Shown: piece after piece, positions 15,685-21,305 of the stretch | Layout: each line of letters begins with the position of its first letter | Numbering within the stretch: position 1 is the stretch's first letter | NCBI GenBank assembly: GCA_002449555.1 | Contig: DJXA01000109.1 | Location: forward strand, 1 to 21,305 | From: Atopobiaceae bacterium UBA7016 | Lineage (GTDB): Bacteria; Actinomycetota; Coriobacteriia; Coriobacteriales; Atopobiaceae | Direction: 5' to 3' | Length of the DNA: 21,305 nt | Notes under the pieces: generated by a model | Databases searched by the model: none | What the model saw: the letters and a program-made list of their open reading frames with translations, nothing else | Told to the model about the DNA's origin: nothing | Program-made: the position numbers and the translations under genes

Positions 15685-16749
15685 ATGGGGCTCATTGCCA
15701 AAATCAAGCAATTTCTTCCGCCATCATCGCGCTCGTTCCACGGCATGTATCAAGAGATGGTGGAGTCCAACTGGATCGTCAAGGATACGGGTCTCAAGCT
15801 CTATGAGATGGACGCGCACTTCAACGACCGGCTTGACGAGCTCGAGCGGCGCCTTGATGCGCACGATGCGCATATGAAGCTGCTGGCGTGGGCAACGTAC
15901 CGCAAAGAAGGGGAGAGCTACGACGAGGCGCACCAGCGCTTCTTCCACGAGCTGCCGGTCGCGACGGGCTCGGTCCGCCTGCTGCAGCTGGGGTGCACGC
16001 AGCTGCTTCACGAGTTTGACGAGCTCTGCAAGCAGCATGACCTCACCTATTGGCTTGCCTACGGAACCTTAGTGGGGGCGCTTCGCCATGAGGGCTTTGT
16101 CCCCTGGGACGACGACGTTGACCTGGGTATGATGCGCGCGGACATCGAGCGCCTGCAAGAGGCGTTGGCGGGAAGCGAGCGGCTGCGTCTGACGGAAGTG
16201 TACGACGCGTACGTGCGGTGCCGCCAGCTTCGCATCCGCTACCGCGACGAGGCAAACCCCTGCTTCCTCGATATCTTTGTATTTGACTACACGCCATCAT
16301 GTGATCGGGAGCTGTTTGACCGCCACCAGGGGCTGCGGAACACTATGGTCAAAGAAATGGCAACGAGTGAGGCGCTTGCGTTCTGGAACGGTGACGATGC
16401 GTGCGTTGATGCATGCCGCTCGGATGCCCGTCCCATCGGCGAGACTTTTGCGCGCTATGCAGCACAGGCCCAGGACGAGGGCTGCTGCCTAGGTGACGGC
16501 GAAGATGCCCAGGGCATCATCTGGTCGCTCGACAACATGGATGATGAGCTAGGGCTTGGGCAGAGAATCATGCCCGTTGACGCATACTTCCCTGTGCACC
16601 GCGTGCCCTTCGAAGGCTTGATGCTGCCTGTGCCCGCCAAAGCCGAGCTGCTCGCTCAGGTTGAGTACGGTGACATCTTTGAGCTGCCAAACGACATCCA
16701 CAGCCACTTCAGGCACGTGACCGATGACGAACTGGAGTCGCTTGCCTAA
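15685..16749 (+). CDS. LicD-family phosphotransferase
   Basis: Protein of 354 residues. The N-terminal ~95 residues are charged and probably helical. The LicD domain then shows YWLAYGTLVGALRHEGFVPW from about residue 122 and DDDVDLGM at about 142-149, the metal-binding Asp cluster of this nucleotidyltransferase-fold family. LicD proteins transfer phosphocholine (or another phospho-group such as phosphoribitol) from a CDP donor to cell-surface glycans on the cytoplasmic side. The Pce-like protein and choline-binding-type repeat proteins in the same window favour phosphocholine here, by inference. Element B begins 2 bases after its stop. No licA, licB or licC (choline kinase, transporter, cytidylyltransferase) is present in the window. 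Confidence 0.88.
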   Translation: MGLIAKIKQFLPPSSRSFHGMYQEMVESNWIVKDTGLKLYEMDAHFNDRLDELERRLDAHDAHMKLLAWATYRKEGESYDEAHQRFFHELPVATGSVRLLQLGCTQLLHEFDELCKQHDLTYWLAYGTLVGALRHEGFVPWDDDVDLGMMRADIERLQEALAGSERLRLTEVYDAYVRCRQLRIRYRDEANPCFLDIFVFDYTPSCDRELFDRHQGLRNTMVKEMATSEALAFWNGDDACVDACRSDARPIGETFARYAAQAQDEGCCLGDGEDAQGIIWSLDNMDDELGLGQRIMPVDAYFPVHRVPFEGLMLPVPAKAELLAQVEYGDIFELPNDIHSHFRHVTDDELESLA

Positions 16750-16751
16750 AA

Positions 16752-16845
16752 GCGCATGTTGACGTGCTGGGGCCGTTTTCGGTCAACATTAGCTTGCCAT
16801 CAAGCAGATGTTGACCGAAAACGGCCCCAGCACGTCAACATGCGC
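16752..16845. terminator. Hairpin element B: perfect 38-bp inverted repeat between convergent genes
   Basis: Arms 16752-16789 and 16808-16845 are perfect reverse complements (38 of 38). The 18-base loop contains its own small stem, GCTTG/CAAGC. The element fills the gap between the stops of the LicD gene (16749) and the acidic-protein gene (16854), so it probably ends transcription from both sides. Neither side has a T-run, so a Rho-dependent or RNA-stabilising role is also possible. It belongs to the same family as elements A and C. Confidence 0.9.
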
Positions 16846-16853
16846 AACGGGTG

Positions 16854-17396
16854 CTAGTCCTCGAAGGTGATGAAGGGCTCCTCGTTTGCGCTGGCGTCGT
16901 CGTCAAGGTAGTCGAAATCGCCGCCAAACAGGAGGTCAAGCGCCTCGGTGATGGCGTCGGCCAGATCGTCGGGGCCAAGTTCCTCGTCGGCATCTGCAGT
17001 GCCCTTCGCAGACGCATCCTCATCATCGTCAACGAGCGCCACGCGCTCTCCCTCGGCATCGTCGTCAGCGGCAGTGATGTCGCAGACCCGGGCAATCTCG
17101 TCGTCTCCCGGCAGGGGAACGGCGTCAGAGTACAGGCCGTCGTCGCTTGCGACCAGCTTCTGCCACTGGATGAGCACGGGCTCCGTGGGCGCCTGGGAGA
17201 GCTCGACGATGGAGTCAAGGTAGATGCTCTCCGCGCCGTCCAGCAGCGGAGACTCTTCGTGAAGCTTCTGCAGCAAGGCGCGGAACTGCGTGGCGGCGGT
17301 GTCATAGTCCGGCGCGTCAACCACAGCCGGCATAAGGCATGCGTTCTCGAACTCCTCGTCGTAGTTGGAATAGCTGAAGTTGGCGACGTAAAGCAT
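16854..17396 (-). CDS. Acidic protein of unknown function
   Basis: Protein of 180 residues that I do not recognise. It has no signal peptide or membrane segment and is probably cytoplasmic. The C-terminal half is strongly acidic, with runs of Asp/Glu such as VDDDEDA and FGGDFDYLDDD. The N-terminal half (MLYVANFSYSNYDEEFENAC) looks like a compact fold of mixed helices. The start at 17396 has AGGAGG upstream. It is divergent from the SGNH protein gene with a 74-base gap. Composition and the good ribosome site support it being real. Confidence 0.75.
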   Translation of the reverse strand: MLYVANFSYSNYDEEFENACLMPAVVDAPDYDTAATQFRALLQKLHEESPLLDGAESIYLDSIVELSQAPTEPVLIQWQKLVASDDGLYSDAVPLPGDDEIARVCDITAADDDAEGERVALVDDDEDASAKGTADADEELGPDDLADAITEALDLLFGGDFDYLDDDASANEEPFITFED

Positions 17397-17470
17397 GTGA
17401 ACCTCCTGGCGCGGCGCGTGACGCACGTACAATAGATGACGAAAGCCTAGCACGGAGAGGTGGATGGCTC
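17397..17470. promoter_or_regulatory. Compact divergent promoter region
   Basis: Only 74 bases separate two divergent starts. TACAAT at 17428-17433 is a good -10 for the plus gene. On the other strand the same bases read TATTGT, a possible -10 for the minus gene, so the two promoters may overlap. The -35 boxes are not clear. GGAGAGG at 17454-17460 is the plus-strand ribosome site. Confidence 0.4.
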
Positions 17471-18316
17471 ATGCAGAAACGCGTGGAGCATACGGCGACG
17501 GTGACCAGAAGGTCTGCGGTGCGGCTCATGGCTGGCGGGCTGGCGGGAGCGCTGGGCGCTGCCTGTGGCCGTCGTGAAGACGCGGATGCTGAGCCGCCTG
17601 AAGAGGCCCAGCCGGAGGTGCCCGTGGTGAGTGACACGATGGCGGCGCAGCCAGAGCAGCCCGCTGAGCCATCCTCGGAGTTTGCGCGCATGCTGCAGGC
17701 GGGGGAGGTCAGTTCCATCCGCCTGATTGGAGACAGCATCACAGCGGGTTTTCTGTGCGATGGCTACGGCCCCAATACCGATATGCTCATCTACGATGGC
17801 CCCTACGGCACGTTCTTTGAGACGGCGTACGAAGTCGGCTGCTGGGCAAACGAGTTTCGCGCCTATGCCACGGAACATGGCGTGGGAAGCTTCGTCAACG
17901 CGGGCATCAGCGGGGCCAAGATGCGCTGGCTGGCCGAGGATGCAGACGCGTGGATTCGCGAGGGCGCCGACGTCATCTTTGTCATGCTCGGCACCAACGA
18001 TGCCGTGTACCACACCACTGACGAGTACCGCGACTTCGCGGAAGCAGGCCTTACGGCCGTCGAGGCAACCTGCCAGCATATGGTAGTGCTTGCTCCGCCT
18101 GACAACGCATGGACGGACTACAGTGTGGAGATGTCGCAGACAGACGTGGAGGCCGTGCTGCGCGAGCTTTGTGATGTATACGGCTGGTGTTTCGTCTCGA
18201 TGCTGGAGGCCCTTGCCTTGGGCACGGATGAGGTAAACCCCGACCAATGCCACCCCACCACCAAGGGCTCGCATGCCTTGTGGGAGCACTTGCGCGAGGA
18301 GCTCGGCCTCGCATAG
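17471..18316 (+). CDS. Exported SGNH/GDSL-family hydrolase
   Basis: Protein of 281 residues. The N-terminus has a twin arginine (TRRSAVRLMAGG) before a hydrophobic stretch ending in Cys at about residue 32. That suggests Tat export and perhaps lipid anchoring, although the lipobox (LGAAC) is imperfect at -3. A Pro/Glu-rich linker follows. The SGNH catalytic set is complete: GDS with Ser89, the Gly block NAGISG, GTND with Asn176, and D258-x-x-H261 (DQCH). It should hydrolyse an ester on an extracellular substrate such as an acylated wall glycan; the substrate is not evident. It converges on the lipoprotein gene, with a hairpin between. Confidence 0.85.
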   Translation: MQKRVEHTATVTRRSAVRLMAGGLAGALGAACGRREDADAEPPEEAQPEVPVVSDTMAAQPEQPAEPSSEFARMLQAGEVSSIRLIGDSITAGFLCDGYGPNTDMLIYDGPYGTFFETAYEVGCWANEFRAYATEHGVGSFVNAGISGAKMRWLAEDADAWIREGADVIFVMLGTNDAVYHTTDEYRDFAEAGLTAVEATCQHMVVLAPPDNAWTDYSVEMSQTDVEAVLRELCDVYGWCFVSMLEALALGTDEVNPDQCHPTTKGSHALWEHLREELGLA

Positions 18317-18320
18317 ATGA

Positions 18321-18345
18321 AACTGGGGTGCCAGGCACCCCAGTT
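18321..18345. terminator. Short palindromic hairpin between convergent genes
   Basis: Arms 18321-18332 and 18334-18345 are perfect 12-bp reverse complements around one base, core GGGGTGCC/GGCACCCC. It sits 4 bases after one stop and 9 bases from the other. It is unrelated in sequence to elements A-C and lacks a T-run. Likely a bidirectional terminator. Confidence 0.65.
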
Positions 18346-18354
18346 CACAAGCAG

Positions 18355-19470
18355 TTATTCAGCGACGTCAGACAACGTGACGGACTCTTCAGTGGAGCTC
18401 ACGTCGATGACCTCAGGCGGCAGGTTCTCGCCCCCGCCTTCACCACCGTCTCCGCCAGTGTCTGGGTCGACAATCTCTCCAGGATCGGAGGGCTCTTCAC
18501 TGCCACCTTCGCCGCCAGGGTCAACGATCTCTCCCGGGTTAGTGGGCTCGGTCGGGTCGGTGGTGCCCTCGCCGTTCTCGGGGTCGATGATCTCGACCGG
18601 CTCGGTCGGACCTTCTCCTTGCTCGGTGCTTCCGTCATCTACTACGACGACGTCAGTCTCGCTCGTGTTCTCGGCCTCGGCATCGATGAATTCCTGATAC
18701 CAGGTGATGGGAGCGTCGATCTCGATCTCCTCGTCGTACCAGTAGCCGGTGTCGTCGGTGTTCTCGGACGTCTCAGGCAGGCCAACGGTCCACATCTCGT
18801 CGGGCACCGACAACCAGCCAGTGCATATGATGCCATTGCCGTTGATGTCGCAGGGAGCCTGACCCGAGCGCGGCGGAATGCCCGACTCGCGCCTGCTGAT
18901 GGCCACGTAGATGGTGTCGCTCAGCAAATAGCCGTCTGATTGTGGGAACAGGTCGTATGGACGCGTGGCCGAATAGGCCACATCGCCGTCGTCGACCAAC
19001 GCAAAATAGTTGTTGCCATGGCCGTCGGCGAGTACCCACGTTACGCTTTGAAATGCCGCGGTACCGCCCGTCGTGTTGGCAACGCTACTTCCGCGCAGCG
19101 CGCAAGCAAGGGCAAGACACCGGCGGCTCTCGCGCTGCATGACCTCGGGAACATCTTCCCAGTTGGGAATCTCGTAATCGTGCCAGACGATGACGCGACC
19201 ATCGCGAACCTCAAGGTAGATCTCGTCGAGCGAGATGGACACGTCGGCATCTGCATAGGTGAGCGTGCCGAGCAGCTGCTGAATCGCGGCACTGTCATAG
19301 GTGTCGCCCTCGGCAGCCAGAGCAATGGTAGCTTTGGCTGCTGCCGCAGATCTGCCGCCGGCGTGAACCCTGCTTGCGGCGACCGGCGCGGAGCACCCCA
19401 CCAACGAGAGTGAGACAAGCCCTGCGACAAGGGCCTTCTGCGTGTGTGCGCTGCGATGCTGTTGTTTCAT
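18355..19470 (-). CDS. Exported lipoprotein with acidic Pro/Gly-rich tail, unknown function
   Basis: Protein of 371 residues. A short basic N-terminus and hydrophobic stretch end in the lipobox LVGC at about residue 26, a good Lgt/signal peptidase II site. The middle domain (about 50-270) is not one I recognise. It contains a cysteine-flanked loop, CDINGNGIIC, that looks like a D-x-N-x-N-G calcium-binding loop. The C-terminal ~100 residues are low complexity, rich in Glu, Asp, Pro and Gly, with the phrase PGEIVDP twice. ATG 19470 is chosen over GTG 19476 because GGAG is 7 bases upstream of it. An intrinsic terminator for the upstream exporter operon directly precedes its ribosome site. Confidence 0.8.
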   Translation of the reverse strand: MKQQHRSAHTQKALVAGLVSLSLVGCSAPVAASRVHAGGRSAAAAKATIALAAEGDTYDSAAIQQLLGTLTYADADVSISLDEIYLEVRDGRVIVWHDYEIPNWEDVPEVMQRESRRCLALACALRGSSVANTTGGTAAFQSVTWVLADGHGNNYFALVDDGDVAYSATRPYDLFPQSDGYLLSDTIYVAISRRESGIPPRSGQAPCDINGNGIICTGWLSVPDEMWTVGLPETSENTDDTGYWYDEEIEIDAPITWYQEFIDAEAENTSETDVVVVDDGSTEQGEGPTEPVEIIDPENGEGTTDPTEPTNPGEIVDPGGEGGSEEPSDPGEIVDPDTGGDGGEGGGENLPPEVIDVSSTEESVTLSDVAE

Positions 19471-19481
19471 GGTCACGCTCC

Positions 19482-19516
19482 AAAAAACGGGGCTGCCAGC
19501 ACGTGCCTGAACACCC
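19482..19516 (-). terminator. Intrinsic terminator after the exporter ATPase gene
   Basis: On the minus strand an imperfect stem (GGGTGTTCAGGCAC with GTGCTGGCAGCCC, with a bulge and central mismatches) is followed by CG and TTTTTT (19482-19487). It begins 5 bases after the ATPase stop. The T-run abuts the GGAG ribosome site of the next gene. Confidence 0.55.
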
Positions 19517-19520
19517 TATT

Positions 19521-20477
19521 TTAACCCAGAAGCTCGCGGTAGTTCTCTACGAGCAACTCAGGCTTGCTCTTGCTGATAATGCGAACGGCTGCAGAAATCG
19601 CCTCGTCGGTATTACCTCGCTCAAGGACCGACTGAAGACGCTTAGTCTCTGCTTCGGCACGCTTCTTGCGCTCCTGCTCCATGCGCTTGTCGTGCCCCTT
19701 CGCCAGCGCCAGTACGTCGTCGTTGTTCTTAGGCAGCTTCTTGGTGGCCAAAAACTCCTCGTAGGCGTCGCAGTACAGTGACACATCGTCGGAGAAGGCG
19801 ATTTGCGTGCCGCGGTCAAGCCACAGCACCTTGTTGCAGAGCTCGCGAATCTGGCCCACGGAGTGCGAGACCAATACGCCGGTCTTGCCGCTGGACAGAA
19901 TCTCGCGCATACGGTCGCCGCTCTTCTTGCGGAAGGCGCCGTCGCCAACCGAGAGCACCTCGTCGAGAATGAGGATGTCGGGGTCAACTAGGCATGCGAT
20001 GGAGAAGGCAAGACGACTCTTCATGCCGCTCGAGAGCTGCTTGAACATGTAGTCCTGAAACTCCTCGAGCTCGGCGAAGGCAATGATCTCGTCGTACTTT
20101 GCGTCGAGGAACTCCTTGGTATAGCCCAGCATGGCGCCGCGCAGGTAGGTGTTCTCGCGCACTGTCATGTTTCCGTCAAAGCCGCTCGCGAGCTCAAGTA
20201 GGGCGGCAATCTTGCCGTGCGTCTTGATGGAGCCGCCCGTGGGAACCATGATGCCCGTGACGGCCTTGAGCAGCGTAGACTTTCCCGCGCCGTTTGAGCC
20301 GATGATGCCCAGCATGTCGCCCTGCTCAAGCGAGAAGGTGACATGGCGGTCTGCCCAGAACTCCTTCACGTGGAAGTTGTTCGTGAGCTTTCGCATCACG
20401 TATTCCTTCAGGCCAATCGACTTGAAGTCTCCCGTGATGTATCGGATGCTCACGTCGTTGCACTCTATGACGCTCAT
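19521..20477 (-). CDS. ABC transporter ATPase for surface polysaccharide export (Wzt/TagH type)
   Basis: Protein of 318 residues. Walker A GSNGAGKST is at 60-68. The signature is LSSGM at about 148-152, the variant usual in Wzt/TagH proteins rather than LSGGQ. Walker B LILDE is at 169-173 and the H-loop His at about 205. It powers export of an undecaprenyl-linked polymer with the permease encoded just upstream (43-base gap). Residues about 245-318 form a charged, probably coiled-coil C-terminal extension rather than the beta-sandwich glycan-binding domain of some Wzt proteins. The start has GAGGT 4 bases upstream. The cargo may be the polymer that the LicD and Dlt-like enzymes decorate, but that is inference. 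Confidence 0.92.
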   Translation of the reverse strand: MSVIECNDVSIRYITGDFKSIGLKEYVMRKLTNNFHVKEFWADRHVTFSLEQGDMLGIIGSNGAGKSTLLKAVTGIMVPTGGSIKTHGKIAALLELASGFDGNMTVRENTYLRGAMLGYTKEFLDAKYDEIIAFAELEEFQDYMFKQLSSGMKSRLAFSIACLVDPDILILDEVLSVGDGAFRKKSGDRMREILSSGKTGVLVSHSVGQIRELCNKVLWLDRGTQIAFSDDVSLYCDAYEEFLATKKLPKNNDDVLALAKGHDKRMEQERKKRAEAETKRLQSVLERGNTDEAISAAVRIISKSKPELLVENYRELLG

Positions 20478-20520
20478 TCAGACCTCGCAGAGATGATGGT
20501 TGGCTGGGCAGGGCTTTCCA

Positions 20521-21305
20521 TCAGAAGTAGTAGATGAACCGATGGTTGTACTTCTTATAGAAGAAGGCGCCGATGCCCAAGAAAAGGAGGGCGTAGAACA
20601 GCAGCAGGACGTGATACTGCAGCGACGGTATCTTGCCTTCAAGCACAATGATGCGCCAATAGCGGATGTTGGCATACACGGGATTAAGCAGGAACAGGCG
20701 CTGCATCTGCGGGCTGAAGTGGTCAAGCGTGTAGAAGATAGCGCAGAGGTAATTGAGGATGGTGAGGAAGATGCGGTAGAGATATTGGATATCTCTGAAG
20801 AAGACGAAGAGCGCCGAGAGCACCATGCCGATGCCCACATTCATGATGACCAGACAGCACACCGAGTAGGGCAACATGAACATGGCGGGCGTGAAGTCGA
20901 TGTGATCGATGAGGCAGAACATGAAGAAGATTCCGATGGTCAGGCCAAAGTTGATGAGGGCCGACACGTTTTGAGAGAGCAAAAACAGGTATTTAGGCAC
21001 GTTAATCTTGCTGATAACGGCGGCGTTGTTCATGAGACTTGACATGCCCTGAGTGGTGGACTCGTTGAAGTACGACCAGATGATGTTGCCTGCAAACATG
21101 TAGATGACGTAGTGGTTGACGTTGCGTCCGAAAAGGTTCTTGAACACGACCATCATCACGAGCAGCTGGCAGAGGGGCGAAAGGACGCTCCACGCCATGC
21201 CGAGCACCGTTCGCTTGTACTTCTGCTGGAAGTCACGGTTGACGAGCTGCTGGAAGAGAAAGGCGTTGCTTCTCATGTTCTCGACAAAGCGCTTGATAGT
21301 TGACG
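20521..21305 (-). CDS. ABC-2 permease for surface polysaccharide export (Wzm/TagG type), 5' end uncertain
   Basis: Integral membrane protein with about six hydrophobic helices. Near the N-terminus is the family motif LVNRDFQQKYKRTVLG followed by WSVLSPL, typical of Wzm/TagG/RfbA permeases. It forms the membrane channel with the ATPase next to it. From the ATG at 21276 it is 251 residues. The frame stays open to the window edge (reading ...IKRFVEN before that Met), and there is no good ribosome site before 21276. The true start may therefore lie outside the window and the coordinates be partial. Confidence 0.88.
   Translation of the reverse strand, partial: STIKRFVENMRSNAFLFQQLVNRDFQQKYKRTVLGMAWSVLSPLCQLLVMMVVFKNLFGRNVNHYVIYMFAGNIIWSYFNESTTQGMSSLMNNAAVISKINVPKYLFLLSQNVSALINFGLTIGIFFMFCLIDHIDFTPAMFMLPYSVCCLVIMNVGIGMVLSALFVFFRDIQYLYRIFLTILNYLCAIFYTLDHFSPQMQRLFLLNPVYANIRYWRIIVLEGKIPSLQYHVLLLFYALLFLGIGAFFYKKYNHRFIYYF

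Overview
The window looks like a chromosomal segment of a high-GC Gram-positive bacterium, most likely a Coriobacteriia actinobacterium of the Olsenella/Atopobium/Collinsella kind. This is an inference from the GC-rich codon use, the choline-binding-type repeat proteins in an otherwise actinobacterial gene set, and the Lgt, LicD and Wzm/Wzt genes; no rRNA or other direct taxonomic marker is present. The window is dense with genes: no stretch over 300 bases lacks one. I see no tRNA, rRNA, CRISPR array, insertion sequence or phage gene.

Layout. (1) 1-4325, minus strand: an MBOAT acyltransferase, an overlapping membrane-anchored SGNH protein (DltD-like) and, after a large perfect inverted repeat, an amino-acid-adenylating enzyme (DltA-like, cut by the window edge). 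Together they resemble a Dlt-type machine that esterifies a surface polymer. (2) 4509-7642, plus: tyrS, then a secreted metallo-beta-lactamase-fold protein with choline-binding-type repeats that closely resembles pneumococcal phosphorylcholine esterase (Pce/CbpE). (3) 7754-11482, minus: two further secreted repeat proteins in an operon, an L,D-transpeptidase followed by an NlpC/P60-like hydrolase. (4) 11679-15482, plus: a U32-family (RlhA-like) protein, a NifU-type Fe-S protein and Lgt. (5) 15685-16749, plus: a LicD-family transferase. (6) 16854-19470: an acidic protein of unknown function, an SGNH esterase-like exported protein and an exported lipoprotein with an acidic Pro/Gly-rich tail. (7) 19521-21305, minus: an O-antigen/teichoic-acid-type ABC exporter, ATPase plus permease (permease open at the window edge).

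How they fit together: most of the window concerns the cell envelope. LicD proteins can put phosphocholine on surface glycans, Pce-type enzymes remove it, and the repeats on three secreted proteins are of the type that binds it. I therefore infer a phosphocholine-decorated surface polymer with its own set of writer, eraser and readers, beside a polymer exporter and a Dlt-like acylation set. Choline as the actual ligand is not proven by the sequence.

The most unexpected non-coding signal is a family of three dispersed hairpins (1223-1343, 7664-7742, 16752-16845) placed just after stop codons. Their right-hand 42 bases align without gaps. Two of them are perfect inverted repeats of 33 and 38 bp that differ from each other only by compensated changes.
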